DNA from: Sphingomonas metalli
GTDB taxonomy: Bacteria > Pseudomonadota > Alphaproteobacteria > Sphingomonadales > Sphingomonadaceae
DNA: 64,000 bases
Reading direction: 5' to 3'
Assembly (NCBI RefSeq): GCF_014641735.1
Contig: NZ_BMIH01000003.1
Span: 558,001 to 622,000, forward strand
Each line of letters starts with the position of its first letter. Position 1 is the stretch's first letter. The position numbers were made by a program, and so were the translations under genes. The notes beneath the pieces are model-generated. The model searched no databases. It was not told the origin of the DNA and saw nothing but the letters and a program-made list of their open reading frames with translations. This document shows positions 19,059 through 30,104 of the stretch, one piece after another.

Positions 19059-20234
19059 TCACCTGCGGCGCCAGGTGAAAAGCGAGGACATGGCGTAGTT
19101 CCACACCACGCTGACCAACACACCCGCCACGGCGGACAGAACCCAATAGGTCTCGCGACCGAACAGCCACTCCGCCACCCCGATGTTCGCGACCGCGCCC
19201 GTCGCGCACACGAGGTTGAAGGTCACCCAGCCGCGCAGAAGTGCCGGGCCCCGCAATCTTTGATCGCGATAGGTAAGCAAATTGTTGAGAACGAAGTTGT
19301 TGGTGATGGCAACGATCGTCGCCGCCGTCTGCGCCAGTCCGAAACCCGTTTGAAGGCCCAGATAGAAAGCGGACAAGATCAGGAAGTGCACGGCAAGGCC
19401 GAAGCCTCCCACCAGCGCAAAGCTCACGAAGCGCACGGGCACAATGCGGCCGAACGCCTTATCGAGGATCAGCTGAAAATATTCCCACAGCACCAGCGAG
19501 TCCAACTTGCTCTCGCCGTGCTGCCGCGTGCGAAAGGTATAGGGCATCTCCGCGATGCGCAGCGGTGCCGGAGCGCTCGCCGTGATGTCGAGCAGGATCT
19601 TGAAGCCGACCGTCGAGAGACGCGGCAGGGATCGCTCGAACGCCTCGCGGGTCAACATGAAGAAGCCGCTCATGGGATCGCTGATCGGCGTCCGCGTCAG
19701 GCTGGTCGCCATGCGGGTCGCGAGCCGGCTCGCCGCGACGCGACCACGGGTCCACTCGCCCATGCTGCCGCCTTCGGCATAGCGGCTGCCGACGACGAGA
19801 TCGACGCCGCCCTGGCGCATCCGCGTCAGCATCCGGGCGAGCAGGCTTTCGTCATGCTGAAGATCCGCGTCCATGACCGCGACGATCGGCGCCGCGCTGG
19901 CCAGGATACCCTCCACGCAAGCGCTCGACAGACCGCGCCGACCAAACCGCTGCACGATCCGAACGCGCGCATCCAGCTGCGCCACCGCGCGCACCGCGGC
20001 GGCGGTGCCGTCGGGCGAATTGTCGTCGACGAAGATGATCTCCCATCGCACCCCCGCCAGCGCTTGCTCGGTCGCGGCCACGAGCAGCGGAACGTTCTCG
20101 ATCTCGTTGAAGGTCGGGACGACGATGGTCAGCTCGGCCGGCAAAGCCGCTGGTACAGCGTCGTGACCCGATGATACCGCCAGGGAAGGGACCAGCCGCG
20201 CGCTAGATTCGCTCAAGATCGCCCCCCCGATCAT
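19059..20234 (-). CDS. Dolichyl-phosphate mannosyltransferase-like GT2 fused to GtrA domain
   Basis: 391 residues from the ATG at 20234. Residues about 30-250 are a DPM1-type GT2 domain (LTIVVPTFNEIENVP, DDNSPDGTAAAV, MDADLQHD with the metal-binding acidic motif); residues about 270-390 have four hydrophobic helices of the GtrA family, thought to move polyprenyl-phosphate-linked sugars across the membrane. The fusion would charge undecaprenyl phosphate with a hexose and flip it for glycan or LPS modification. It is placed between clpP and clpX on the same strand, which is unusual. Confidence 0.9.
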   Translation of the reverse strand: MIGGAILSESSARLVPSLAVSSGHDAVPAALPAELTIVVPTFNEIENVPLLVAATEQALAGVRWEIIFVDDNSPDGTAAAVRAVAQLDARVRIVQRFGRRGLSSACVEGILASAAPIVAVMDADLQHDESLLARMLTRMRQGGVDLVVGSRYAEGGSMGEWTRGRVAASRLATRMATSLTRTPISDPMSGFFMLTREAFERSLPRLSTVGFKILLDITASAPAPLRIAEMPYTFRTRQHGESKLDSLVLWEYFQLILDKAFGRIVPVRFVSFALVGGFGLAVHFLILSAFYLGLQTGFGLAQTAATIVAITNNFVLNNLLTYRDQRLRGPALLRGWVTFNLVCATGAVANIGVAEWLFGRETYWVLSAVAGVLVSVVWNYAMSSLFTWRRR

Positions 20235-20410
20235 AGCCCCGTCGGCGGACGCCACGCAGACCCCAAGGTGTTCGCCGCCCCGCGCGATACGAGGGCGGCG
20301 CCGCATCGCCGGTCCCGACAGCCGGCCCGTCGGGCGACGCCACTCACCGATCGCGGCAAGGACAGCCGGCGGAGTGCTCTTCCGGAGGCCGGTCCTTGCG
20401 GCACCATCGA

Positions 20411-21100
20411 TTAAGCCGCCGCGGCAACCTCGTCCGAGGGCACGGGACGCTTGTCGAACACCTCGTCGATCAAGCCGAAATTCTTCGCCTCGTCCGACGA
20501 GAGGAACGTATCGCGATCCATGCGGCGCTCGATCTCCTCGATCGGCTGGCCGGTATATTTGGCGTAGAGCTCGTTCATCCGCTGGCGGATGCGCAGAATC
20601 TCCTTGGCCTGGATCTCGATGTCCGACGCCATGCCCTGCGCGCCTCCCGAGGGCTGGTGGATCATGATCCGCGCATTGGTCAGCGCCACGCGCATGCCGG
20701 GCTCGCCGCTGGCGAGAAGGAAGCTGCCCATCGACGCGGCCTGCCCGATGCAGACCGTGCCGACGCGCGGGCGGATATACTGCATCGTGTCGTGGATCGC
20801 CATGCCCGCCGTGACGACCCCGCCCGGCGAGTTGATGTACATGAAGATGTCCTTCTTCGGGTTTTCCGATTCGAGGAACAGCAGCTGCGCGGTGATCAGG
20901 CTCGCCATGCCGTCCTCGACGCCGCCCGTCACGAAGACGATGCGCTCGCGCAGCAGGCGGCTGAAGATGTCGAACGACCGCTCGCCGCGGTTCGACTGCT
21001 CGATGACGATGGGCACGAGACCGGCCTGGGTCTGGCGAAGCCCCACCCCTGCGCCCGCCAGCGCGCCTGCGAAATCACCGGTCTCGAATGGATTGTGCAT
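20411..21100 (-). CDS. clpP: ATP-dependent Clp protease proteolytic subunit ClpP
   Basis: 229-residue serine peptidase subunit of the ClpXP and ClpAP machines. The catalytic triad is Ser123 (in GQAASMGSF), His148 (in MIHQPSGG) and Asp197 (in MDRDTFLS), with spacing as in E. coli. The N-terminus is about 20 residues longer than the mature E. coli enzyme, which fits a processed propeptide or a later start. Order on the strand is tig, small membrane protein, GT2, clpP, GT2-GtrA, clpX. Confidence 0.97.
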   Translation of the reverse strand: MHNPFETGDFAGALAGAGVGLRQTQAGLVPIVIEQSNRGERSFDIFSRLLRERIVFVTGGVEDGMASLITAQLLFLESENPKKDIFMYINSPGGVVTAGMAIHDTMQYIRPRVGTVCIGQAASMGSFLLASGEPGMRVALTNARIMIHQPSGGAQGMASDIEIQAKEILRIRQRMNELYAKYTGQPIEEIERRMDRDTFLSSDEAKNFGLIDEVFDKRPVPSDEVAAAA

Positions 21101-21128
21101 GTGATCGTTCCTTATGCCTCGGCCGCGT

Positions 21129-21157
21129 AGATCGAAGGTTCGCAGGCGGACTTCAAG
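21129..21157 (-). promoter_or_regulatory. Possible sigma32-like promoter of clpP
   Basis: On the minus strand, CTTGAAG (21157-21151), 13 bp, then CTTCGATCT (21137-21129), 28 bp before the clpP start. The -35 is nearly consensus, the -10 weak. It lies in the gap after the glycosyltransferase, so clpP may be transcribed independently. Confidence 0.4.
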
Positions 21158-21179
21158 CCCCGATCCTCGCCGCGACCCT

Positions 21180-22127
21180 TCAGGGCGCCGGATAGGAGAG
21201 ATAGGCGAGCCGCCGCACCTCGCGCCGGCCCCGCACCACCGTATCGAGGATCAGCCCGGCGAAGAAGCTGAGTGCGGCGAGGATCTCGAGCCCGGTGATC
21301 AGGATGGCGGTCGGCATCCGGGGTACCAGTCCCGTCTGCACATAGGTCAGCAGCAGCGGGATACCCAGCACCACCCCGATCAGCGCCAGCACCAGCGCGA
21401 CCGCGCCGAAGAACCAGAGCGGCCGCTCGAACCGATAGAGCGTCAGGATCGTGTTGAGGATGCGCCAGCCATCGGCATAGGTGTTGAGCTTCGAGGTCGA
21501 GCCTTCGGGCCGCGCATAATAGGGCGTCTCGATCTCGGCGCACGGCATCTTGAGCTCGAGTGCGTGCACGCTGATCTCGGTCTCGATCTCGAAGCCTGCC
21601 GACAGCGACGGGAAGCTCTTGACGAAGCGGCGCGAGAACACGCGATAGCCCGACAGGATGTCGGTGAAGCTGCGCCCGAACAGCCGGGCCAGCATGCCAG
21701 TGAGCAGCGCGTTGCCGAAGCGGTGGCCCCGCCGATAGGCCAGCTCCGCCTCGCTGACCCGGCTGCCCACGATCATGTCGAGCTGCTCGGCCACCAGCTC
21801 GGCCACCAGCCGCGGCGCGGAGGCGGCATCGTAGGTGGCGTCGCCATCGGCCATCACATAGACGTCGGCATCGATGTCGGCGAACATCCGCCGCACCACG
21901 GCGCCCTTGCCCTGGATCCGCTCGCGCCGCACGACCGCCCCCGCGGCGCTGGCGACCTCCATGGTCCGGTCGCGGCTATTGTTGTCGTAGACATAGATGA
22001 CGGCGTCGGGCAGCGCGGCACGGAATTCCGCCACCGTCCGGCCGATCGCCGCTTCCTCGTTGTAGCAGGGCAGCAGAACGGCGACGCGCAAGGCAGTCTC
22101 GCCGCTGGTGAGCGACAGTTTAGTCAC
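21180..22127 (-). CDS. Family 2 glycosyltransferase with C-terminal membrane helices
   Basis: 315 residues. The GT2 domain runs from [15 protein letters not shown] (about 15) through DNNSRDRT and MADGDATYD (DxD, about 95) to [13 protein letters not shown]; two membrane helices follow (about 230-260 and 270-295). This matches polyprenyl-phosphate glycosyltransferases or processive surface-glycan enzymes anchored in the inner membrane. It is coupled to the small membrane protein gene upstream by an 8-base overlap and lies between tig and clpP. Confidence 0.87.
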   Translation of the reverse strand: MTKLSLTSGETALRVAVLLPCYNEEAAIGRTVAEFRAALPDAVIYVYDNNSRDRTMEVASAAGAVVRRERIQGKGAVVRRMFADIDADVYVMADGDATYDAASAPRLVAELVAEQLDMIVGSRVSEAELAYRRGHRFGNALLTGMLARLFGRSFTDILSGYRVFSRRFVKSFPSLSAGFEIETEISVHALELKMPCAEIETPYYARPEGSTSKLNTYADGWRILNTILTLYRFERPLWFFGAVALVLALIGVVLGIPLLLTYVQTGLVPRMPTAILITGLEILAALSFFAGLILDTVVRGRREVRRLAYLSYPAP

Positions 22128-22341
22128 CAGCCTTCGGCGTCTTCAGCCGACCCTCGGTTCGATCGAGATGACGCTGAAAGACAACGTCGCGGCAGCTTGC
22201 CGTCCAGCACAGACTGGCGTCTTCGGTCGCGATCGCCTTGGATTCATATTGGCGCAGGACGAACCACGCTATGCCGGCGACAATCAGCAAGCCGATTGTC
22301 ACTATCAACTGTAGATTGGTTCGCCACCAGCGCCTGTCCAT
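22120..22341 (-). CDS. Small single-pass membrane protein
   Basis: 73 residues with one membrane helix (about 10-30) and a short exported or cytoplasmic tail holding two Cys (SLCWTASCRD). It overlaps the start of the GT2 gene by 8 bases, so it is probably co-translated with it. No family recognised. Confidence 0.6.
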   Translation of the reverse strand: MDRRWWRTNLQLIVTIGLLIVAGIAWFVLRQYESKAIATEDASLCWTASCRDVVFQRHLDRTEGRLKTPKAGD

Positions 22342-22379
22342 ACAAGCAAACCTCGTTCGCGTCCGCTGTCTTGAAGGAG

Positions 22380-22408
22380 AAAAGCCCGTTCAGACCAGAA
22401 CGGGCTTC
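22380..22408 (-). terminator. Intrinsic terminator of tig
   Basis: On the minus strand, GAAGCCCGTTC, loop TGGTCT, GAACGGGCTT, then a T run (22383-22380). It begins 9 bases after the tig stop and isolates tig from the small-protein/glycosyltransferase pair. Confidence 0.88.
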
Positions 22409-22416
22409 CCCCGGCA

Positions 22417-24111
22417 TCACGCCTCGGCGGGCTTGGCCTTCTTGGCGCGCGGCTTCTTGGCCGGCGCCTCTTCGGCCGGGTCGGCGGCGGCCGGCTGTTC
22501 GGCGGCATCGTCAGTGGCTGCGGCCTTCTTGGCGCGCGGCTTCTTGGCCGGGGCCGCTTCGGGTGCCGCGGCGGCATTGGCGTCCCCGGCCGCGACCGGC
22601 TTCTTGCGCGATGCCTTGGGCTTCGGCGCGTCCTCGGCCGTGCCCGTCACCTCGGTCTCGGCGACCGCCGCATGGTCGTCGCCATGCGCGTGGCCGTGAT
22701 CATGACCGTGGTCATGGTCATGGTCATGGTCATGGTCATGGTCATGGTCATGGTTGTGGACGTGCGTGCCGGTCGCGAAGCCGTCCTCGCTCTCGATCGC
22801 CGCTTCCAGCTCCTCGCGCGTCGTCTCGCGGTCGGTGATCGCGGCCTTATCGAACAGGAAATCGACGACCTTGTCCTCGTAGAGCGGCGCGCGCAGCTGG
22901 GCTGCGGCCATCGGCTCCTGCTGGACATATTGGATGAAGCGCTGGCGATCCTCGGGGCCGTACTGCTGCGCGGCCTGCGCGATCAGCCGGTTCATCTCGG
23001 CCTGGGTCACCTCGACGCCGTTCGCCTGGCCAATCTCGGACAGGAGCAGGCCCAGCCGCACGCGACGCTCCGCGATCTGGCGATAGTCGTCGCGCTCCGA
23101 CTCCATCTCGGCCTTGGCCTTTTCCGGATCGGCCTCGTGCGTCGCCTCATGCTCCAGCTGCGCCCAGATCTGGCCGAATTCGGCCTCGACCATCGACGGC
23201 GGCACTTCGAAATCATGGCCTGCGGCGAGCTGGTCGAGCAGCTTGCGCTTCATGTGCGTGCGGGTGAGCTGATTGTGCTCCTGCTCGATCTGGCCGCGGA
23301 TCAGGCCCTTCAGCTGATCGAGCGACTCAAGGCCGAGATTCTTCGCGAGCTCGTCGTCGATCCTGGTCTCGCCCGCGGTCTTTACCGACTTGATGACGAG
23401 GTCGAACGTCGCCGGCTGGCCTGCCAGCTCCTTGGCGGGATAATCCTGCGGGAAGGTGACCGCGATCTGCTTCTCCTCGCCCGCCTTGGCGCCGACCAGC
23501 TGGTCCTCGAAGCCGGGGATCAGGCGGCCCGCGCCGATCTCCACGCCCATGTCGGTGCCGGTGCCGCCTTCGAAGGCGACGCCGTCGGCGGTCTTGCCGA
23601 CAAAGTCGACCGTGACGAGGTCGCCCTGCTCGGCCGCCTTGTCGCCGGCATCGTCCCAGCTCTTGGCGCCCTCGGCGAACTTCGCGACCTGCTCGTCGAT
23701 CGCGCTGTCGGACACGGGGATGGTCAGCCGCTCCAGCGTCAGGCCGTCGATCGCCGGCGCCGGAACCTCGGGCAGCACCTCGAGCGTCACCTTCACCTCG
23801 GCGTCCATGCCGGGCTCATAGCCCTCGCCCAGCTCGACCGAAGGCTGGATCGCGGGACGCAGCTTCTTGTCGGCGATCAGGCTCTGGATGCCCTGCTGGA
23901 TCGCGCTATTCAGCGCGTCCTGGGCCAGCGCCTCGCCATGCATCTTGCGGACGAGATTGGCAGGCACCTTGCCGGGGCGGAAGCCGGGCATGCGCACCTG
24001 CGGGGCGACGCGCTTCACCTCGGCCTCGACCTTCGCGTCGATGTCCTTCGCGGTGATGGTGAGGGTGTAGGCGCGCTTCAGCCCCTCGTTCAGCGTCTCG
24101 ACAGTCTGCAT
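22417..24111 (-). CDS. tig: Trigger factor with His-Asp and Lys-Ala-rich C-terminal extension
   Basis: 564 residues; typical trigger factors are 430-450. It is a ribosome-bound chaperone and peptidyl-prolyl isomerase at the peptide exit. It has the N-terminal ribosome-binding domain with signature GFRPGKVP (about residue 45), FKBP-like domain (about 150-245) and the C-terminal arm domain to about 435. The extra tail holds a His-Asp/His-Gly tract of about 30 residues, then two AlgP-like APAKKPRAKKA repeats and a Lys/Ala/Glu-rich end. The start is the ATG at 24111; an open frame upstream only runs into tRNA-Leu. The tail suggests metal binding plus a nucleic-acid-like basic tail, but this is inferred from composition. 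Confidence 0.95.
   Translation of the reverse strand: MQTVETLNEGLKRAYTLTITAKDIDAKVEAEVKRVAPQVRMPGFRPGKVPANLVRKMHGEALAQDALNSAIQQGIQSLIADKKLRPAIQPSVELGEGYEPGMDAEVKVTLEVLPEVPAPAIDGLTLERLTIPVSDSAIDEQVAKFAEGAKSWDDAGDKAAEQGDLVTVDFVGKTADGVAFEGGTGTDMGVEIGAGRLIPGFEDQLVGAKAGEEKQIAVTFPQDYPAKELAGQPATFDLVIKSVKTAGETRIDDELAKNLGLESLDQLKGLIRGQIEQEHNQLTRTHMKRKLLDQLAAGHDFEVPPSMVEAEFGQIWAQLEHEATHEADPEKAKAEMESERDDYRQIAERRVRLGLLLSEIGQANGVEVTQAEMNRLIAQAAQQYGPEDRQRFIQYVQQEPMAAAQLRAPLYEDKVVDFLFDKAAITDRETTREELEAAIESEDGFATGTHVHNHDHDHDHDHDHDHDHGHDHGHAHGDDHAAVAETEVTGTAEDAPKPKASRKKPVAAGDANAAAAPEAAPAKKPRAKKAAATDDAAEQPAAADPAEEAPAKKPRAKKAKPAEA
22711..22752. repeat. Hexanucleotide microsatellite (GTCATG)7 inside tig
   Basis: Seven perfect tandem copies of GTCATG on the plus strand (CATGAC on the coding strand) encode alternating His-Asp. 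Change in copy number would stay in frame and only lengthen or shorten the tract. Imperfect copies with Gly substitutions flank it on the C-terminal side. Confidence 0.95.
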
Positions 24112-24170
24112 TGCTGGCCTTTGAAAGAGAGAGAATTTCGGGCTGCGTCCCGCCTTGCCTCGGGCGGGAC

Positions 24171-24255
24171 TGGTGCGGGCGAAGGGACTCGAACCCCCAC
24201 ATCTTGCGATACCGGAACCTAAATCCGGCGCGTCTACCAGTTCCGCCACGCCCGC
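24171..24255 (-). tRNA. tRNA-Leu (anticodon TAG), CCA encoded
   Basis: Class II tRNA with acceptor arms GCGGGCG/CGCCCGC, anticodon stem CCGGA/TCCGG, loop TTTAGGT (anticodon TAG), a long variable arm and the GGTTCGAGTCC T arm; CCA is encoded. It lies 60 bp upstream of tig on the same strand. Confidence 0.97.
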
Positions 24256-24369
24256 ATACAGGACCCGCCGTTGGGCGCGCGTCTATACCAGCCCGGAGCC
24301 AAGGAGCAAGCGGAGAGGCAACCTCCGGCGCGAACGGCGCGTTTTGCCGGTCCAAAGGAGACCCGACCC

Positions 24370-24531
24370 ATGGCCACCCAGCCGCCCCCCGAAACCCCGG
24401 CACCCTCGCCGCAGCCCGTCCAGCCGGACAGCCCGCCGCCCGAGATCACGCCGCCGGGACCGGACTTCGACCAGCCCTCGCCAGGGACCCCGATCGGCAA
24501 CCCCGGCACCAGCCAGCCGGCGGAGATCTGA
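24370..24531 (+). CDS. Small proline-rich hypothetical protein
   Basis: 53 residues, about one third proline, with no hydrophobic segment. The ATG at 24370 has AAAGGAG about 8 bases upstream, which supports real translation. It is followed after two bases by another small acidic protein in the same direction. No family recognised. Confidence 0.55.
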   Translation: MATQPPPETPAPSPQPVQPDSPPPEITPPGPDFDQPSPGTPIGNPGTSQPAEI

Positions 24532-24533
24532 CG

Positions 24534-24776
24534 ATGGCCGATCGCGAGGATGCCGGCATGCCGGAGAACCATGTAGGCACCGATCCGGAGACTCCGATCG
24601 AGCGCCGGGACGAGGATGCGCGCAGCGACCTCGAACAGGTCGTATCCGCTCGCTCCGACGCGGTCGAGCGCGGCGAAGGCGGACCCGAGCCCGAGACCTT
24701 CACCCGCGCCGGCGACTTCGACGGCAATAGCGGCACGGGCGGCGAGGTGAAGAACCAAGACCTTACGCAGCAGTGA
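24534..24776 (+). CDS. Small acidic hypothetical protein
   Basis: 80 residues, strongly acidic and polar (many Glu, Asp, Arg), no signal or membrane segment, likely disordered. It starts two bases after the stop of the proline-rich gene, so the two are probably a pair. No family recognised. Confidence 0.5.
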   Translation: MADREDAGMPENHVGTDPETPIERRDEDARSDLEQVVSARSDAVERGEGGPEPETFTRAGDFDGNSGTGGEVKNQDLTQQ

Positions 24777-24919
24777 GGCCTTGAGGCGACACGAACGGGC
24801 CGGCCAGCCTGATCGTGTCGCTCCTCAGCCCCGAAGCGGGGCACCCTGCGCGTCATACCACCGACGACGGTGGTGGATGCCGCGCGGCGACAGCCCTTCG
24901 GGCGGCTTGATGGACGGCG

Positions 24920-25543
24920 CTACCTGGTGATCCGGCGCGCCGAGATGAGGGTCGGGGGAGCCACGGGCACTTCCCCCTTGAACGCGCCGCGAACCGTCGC
25001 ATCCGGCGAGACGGGCGCGTTGAAGAGCTTGAGCACCACGTCCATCCCCTCGACCACACGGCCGAACGCCGCATAGCCGAGATTGTCGCCGGGCCGCGCC
25101 GGGTCCGCGTCGAACGAGGGCTGATCGCCCACGGAGATGGTGAATTCGCCGCGCGCCGTCCCGGGCGCCAGTCGCGCGGTCGACAGCGTGCCGTCGAGAT
25201 GCTTCAGCCCGGTCTCGCTGGTCGGCTCGTGGCGGATCGGCGGGAGCGAGCGCTTCGGGTCGCCGTTCGATCCGAACTGCACGAAGCCGAAGTGGTCGGC
25301 GACCTTGACCACGCGATAGACGTGCACGCCGTCCAGCCGCTTCTGGTCGACATAGCGCAGGAAATTGCCCGCGCTGACCGGTGCATGCTTGGTATCCGCC
25401 TCGACGACGAAACGCCCGGCCGAGGTTTCGATCGCCACCCGCGGCAAATCTGCGGGAGGGGCGGCGGACGGCACCGGCGTCTGCGCAGGCAAGGATGAGG
25501 ATAATCCGATCATCACTAGCGAAAGCAGCAGCTTAGCAGCCAT
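24920..25543 (-). CDS. Periplasmic cyclophilin-type peptidyl-prolyl isomerase
   Basis: 207 residues with a signal peptide (about 1-21), then a cyclophilin domain from about 33 (RVAIETSAGRFVVEAD) with FLRYVDQKRLDGVHVYRVV, FVQFG and GYAAFGRVVEGMDVV segments. The domain is more compact than CypA and several active-site positions differ (RVV in place of the FHR motif), so activity may be reduced. It lies 15 bp downstream of the gatB start region's neighbour, on the same strand after gatB. Confidence 0.87.
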   Translation of the reverse strand: MAAKLLLSLVMIGLSSSLPAQTPVPSAAPPADLPRVAIETSAGRFVVEADTKHAPVSAGNFLRYVDQKRLDGVHVYRVVKVADHFGFVQFGSNGDPKRSLPPIRHEPTSETGLKHLDGTLSTARLAPGTARGEFTISVGDQPSFDADPARPGDNLGYAAFGRVVEGMDVVLKLFNAPVSPDATVRGAFKGEVPVAPPTLISARRITR

Positions 25544-25558
25544 GGTTCGTTGCCTTTC

Positions 25559-27026
<1,468 letters not shown>

Positions 27027-27034
<8 letters not shown>

Positions 27035-28127
27035 GCTTCGGTCCATCCTGCGACAGCAGTGCGCGGGTCAAGTCCGCGAACTGCTGCATCATGCCACGTG
27101 TCGAATAATCCTCGCGCCGGAAGCGGTCGTGACCCCGCGCCGCCATCGCTCGCCGCGCCTCCGCCGACTGCGCGCGCACCGCCTCGCGCCAGGCCGCGGC
27201 ATCGCCCGGCGGCACGAACAGCGCCTCCCCGTCGCCGACATAGGTCGGTACCCCGCCGGTACGGGTCGCGATCAGAGGCACGCCCATGGCCATGGCTTCG
27301 AGCGCAACGGTGATCCCGGAATAGATGTTCTCGCGCATCGGCACTGCGATATAGGTGGCCGAGGCGTAGAGCCGCCGGAACTCCGCCATGGACGGGCTGC
27401 GCGGAATGCGGAGGTTCGCGTAGCGCTCCATCAGCGAGTCCGGCAACTCGCGATTGACGAAGACCAGATCCACCGCCGGATCGTTGCCGAACGCGTCGAG
27501 CAGCACGTCCCAGTCGCGGGTCGGATCGTTGCCCGCGGCGACGATCGCGATCGGTCCCCCATCGGGCCCGGGCTGCGCCGGCGGAAAGGTCTCCGAGGCG
27601 ATTCCGAAATGCATCAGCCGGCTGCGAACGCCGGGCAGTCGCTCGCGGCACGCGTCCAGGCAGGGCCGGGTATGGACCAGCAGCCAGTCGAGCCGTTCGA
27701 GAAGCGGTCGGTAGATCGCGCGCTGCCAGCCGGCCAGAGTCGGCCACCAATTTACCACCCAGATGGCGGTGCCGATCACCGGCCGACGCGGCACGATACG
27801 CAGCGCCATCAGCAGACGCGCGCCGATCGCGTCCCACTCGTTCATCGTCCAGATGATGTCGGCCCGCCGCATCGCACGCCGATTGGCAAGGCTGTGAGCT
27901 ATATCAAAATGAAGGAAGCGCCGGCACTTGGTGGACAGCCACCGGCCCACCCGCCCCAGCCGATCCTCGGCGAAGCTCACGTCGAAGCCCCATTCCGCGG
28001 CCCGGTGAAAGCCATAGGGACTCGCATCGGGCTCGCGGCCGTCCTCGAACCGCCTGCGATAAGCTTCGGCGTCGGCACCGTAAGGCAAATGGACGAAGAC
28101 GCGCGGCGCGGAGTTCTCGCCGCGCAT
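27027..28127 (-). CDS. GT4-type glycosyltransferase inserted in the gat operon
   Basis: 366 residues from the ATG at 28127; a GTG at 28139 would overlap the gatA stop. It has two Rossmann-like halves; the C-terminal half holds [23 protein letters not shown] and the donor-site region [23 protein letters not shown], typical of the GT-B family 4 fold. No membrane segments. The gene is squeezed between gatA (5 bp away or overlapping) and gatB (8-base overlap) on the same strand, so it shares their transcript. Its acceptor is unknown; nothing links it to tRNA amidation by sequence. Confidence 0.85.
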
Positions 28128-28132
28128 CCGGT

Positions 28133-29617
28133 TCACCACCAGGCCTCCGGCCGCGCCGCGAATCCTGCCCGCTCCTCAATGGCCAGCCCGGCATCGAGCA
28201 CGCCTTGCTCGTCGAGCGGCCGGCCGATGATCTGGAGGCCCAGCGGCAGGCCCGCCGCGTCCAGGCCGCCGGGCACGCTCATCGCCGGCAGTCCGGCGAG
28301 CGACGAGGGCACGGTGAACACGTCGTTGAGATACATGGCGATCGGATCGGCCGACTTTTCGCCCAGCGCGAACGCCGCCGAGGGCGCGGTCGGCGCGAGC
28401 AGCACGTCGCAGCGTTCGAACGCCTGTTCGAAGTCGCGCGCGATCAGCGCCCGCACCTTTTGCGCCTGGGTGTAGTAGGCATCGTAGAAGCCGGCGGAGA
28501 GCACATAGGTGCCGATCATGATGCGGCGCTTCACCTCGGCGCCGAAGCCGTCGGCCCGCGTCGCCGCGTACATGTCCTGGAGCCCCGCCCCCTCGGGCAG
28601 GTCGCGCTGGCCGTAGCGGACCCCGTCATAGCGGGCGAGGTTGGACGACGCCTCGGCCGGTGCGATGATATAATAGGCCGGCAGCGCGTATTTGGTGTGA
28701 GGCAACGAGACCTCGACGATCTCCGCCCCGGCGTCGCGCAGCCAGTCGACACCCTGCTGCCACAGCGTCTCGATTGCGGCGGGCATGCCGTCGACCCGAT
28801 ATTCCTTGGGAATACCGACGCGCTTCCCCTTGAGATCGCTCGACAAGCCCGCCTCCCAACGCGGCACGTCGAGCTGCAGCGAGGTCGCGTCCTTGGGATC
28901 GAAGCCGGCCATCGCCTCGAGCATGATGGCGCAGTCGCGCACGTCGCGCGCCATCGGCCCCGCCTGGTCGAGGCTGGAGGCGAAGGCGATCGTTCCCCAG
29001 CGCGAGCAGCGGCCATAGGTGGGCTTGATGCCGCTGATCCCGGTGAACGCTGCCGGCTGGCGGATCGAGCCGCCCGTATCGGTGCCGGTCGCGCCGGGGC
29101 AGAGCCGAGCGGAGACGGCCGAAGACGAGCCGCCAGAGGAGCCGCCCGGCGCCAGCGGCGCATTGCCGCCGTCGCTCCGCCGCCAGGGCGAAATGACGTT
29201 GCCGAAGGCGCTGGTCTCGTTGGACGAGCCCATCGCGAACTGGTCCATGTTGAGCTTGCCGAGCATCCCCGCGCCGGCATCCCACAGATTCTGCGAGACG
29301 GTCGATTCGTAAGTCGGGGTGAAGCCCTCGAGGATATGGCTCGCGGCGGTGGTCGGCACCCCGGCGGTGCAGAACAGGTCCTTCATGCCGATCGGCACGC
29401 CGGCCAGCGGCTTGGGCGCCTCTCCCGCGGCGCGGGCGCGGTCGGCGGCATCGGCCGCCGCCAGCGCATGGTCCGGCGTCTCCACGAGAAAGGCGTTGAG
29501 GGCCTTGGCCCCCGCGACCCGCGCGTTGAAGGCCTCGGCCACCTCGCGCGCGGAGAAATCGCCGGCACGGACGCCGTCGCGGATCGCGGCGATGCCGAGG
29601 TCAGTGAGTTCGGTCAT
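28133..29617 (-). CDS. gatA: Aspartyl/glutamyl-tRNA amidotransferase subunit A
   Basis: 494-residue amidase subunit that releases ammonia from glutamine for GatB. The Ser-cisSer-Lys triad is Lys79 (in [10 protein letters not shown]), Ser160 (in [11 protein letters not shown]) and Ser184 (in [12 protein letters not shown]), with normal spacing. The start is the ATG at 29617. gatC lies upstream but is separated by 109 bp holding a family A repeat. Confidence 0.97.
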   Translation of the reverse strand: MTELTDLGIAAIRDGVRAGDFSAREVAEAFNARVAGAKALNAFLVETPDHALAAADAADRARAAGEAPKPLAGVPIGMKDLFCTAGVPTTAASHILEGFTPTYESTVSQNLWDAGAGMLGKLNMDQFAMGSSNETSAFGNVISPWRRSDGGNAPLAPGGSSGGSSSAVSARLCPGATGTDTGGSIRQPAAFTGISGIKPTYGRCSRWGTIAFASSLDQAGPMARDVRDCAIMLEAMAGFDPKDATSLQLDVPRWEAGLSSDLKGKRVGIPKEYRVDGMPAAIETLWQQGVDWLRDAGAEIVEVSLPHTKYALPAYYIIAPAEASSNLARYDGVRYGQRDLPEGAGLQDMYAATRADGFGAEVKRRIMIGTYVLSAGFYDAYYTQAQKVRALIARDFEQAFERCDVLLAPTAPSAAFALGEKSADPIAMYLNDVFTVPSSLAGLPAMSVPGGLDAAGLPLGLQIIGRPLDEQGVLDAGLAIEERAGFAARPEAWW

Positions 29618-29630
29618 GCGCCGCCCTTGT

Positions 29631-29711
29631 TCGTCATCCCGGCGAAGGCCGGGATCTTGTCGTGATTGGCCCGGCAGGAGCCGCGGGAGATCCCGGCCTG
29701 CGCCGGGGTAA
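29631..29711. repeat. Palindromic repeat, family A, between gatC and gatA
   Basis: Degenerate copy: TCGTCATCCCGGCGAAGGC at one end and GGGATC plus CCGGCCTGCGCCGGGG at the other. It splits a gene pair that is usually nearly contiguous. Confidence 0.75.
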
Positions 29712-29726
29712 CGGACATCGCCGCCA

Positions 29727-30029
29727 TCACTCGATCACCTTGGGCACGGTGAAGAACCCGTGCTCCGCCTGCGGTGCATTCGTCATCAGCGCATCGCGGA
29801 TGCCGCCCCCGGTCAGCGGATCGGCGTTCACCACATCGTCGCGCAGCCTCAGGCTGTTGGGGATCACGGCGGTCATCGGCTCGACGCCCGCGGTATCGAC
29901 CTCGCCGAGCTGCTCGATCCAGTGGAGGATGTTGCCGAGCTCGGGCGCGAGCCGGGCGGCGTCCTCCTCGGTGATCGCGATCCGGGCGAGGCTCGCGATC
30001 TTCTTGACGGTGCTGGTGTCAACGGACAT
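29727..30029 (-). CDS. gatC: Aspartyl/glutamyl-tRNA amidotransferase subunit C
   Basis: 100-residue linker subunit of GatCAB. It shows the N-terminal helix [25 protein letters not shown] and the [10 protein letters not shown] and [14 protein letters not shown] segments typical of GatC. It is the first gene of gatC-gatA-GT4-gatB and is divergent from the DUF3089 gene. Confidence 0.94.
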   Translation of the reverse strand: MSVDTSTVKKIASLARIAITEEDAARLAPELGNILHWIEQLGEVDTAGVEPMTAVIPNSLRLRDDVVNADPLTGGGIRDALMTNAPQAEHGFFTVPKVIE

Positions 30030-30104
30030 GCCGCGCGGCTAGCACCCCCCTTCCCCGCCGCGCAACGGTTTTGCGGCACGGACGGGCGGCAGCGGAGTAA
30101 AGTC

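Noticed and set aside
22711..22752. Tandem repeats as a CRISPR array
   Set aside because: The unit is six bases with no spacers and lies within tig coding sequence; it is a microsatellite.
24112..24249. N-terminal extension of trigger factor through the tRNA-Leu gene
   Set aside because: The frame is open only by chance across the tRNA; the family N-terminus MQTVETLNEGLK starts at 24111.
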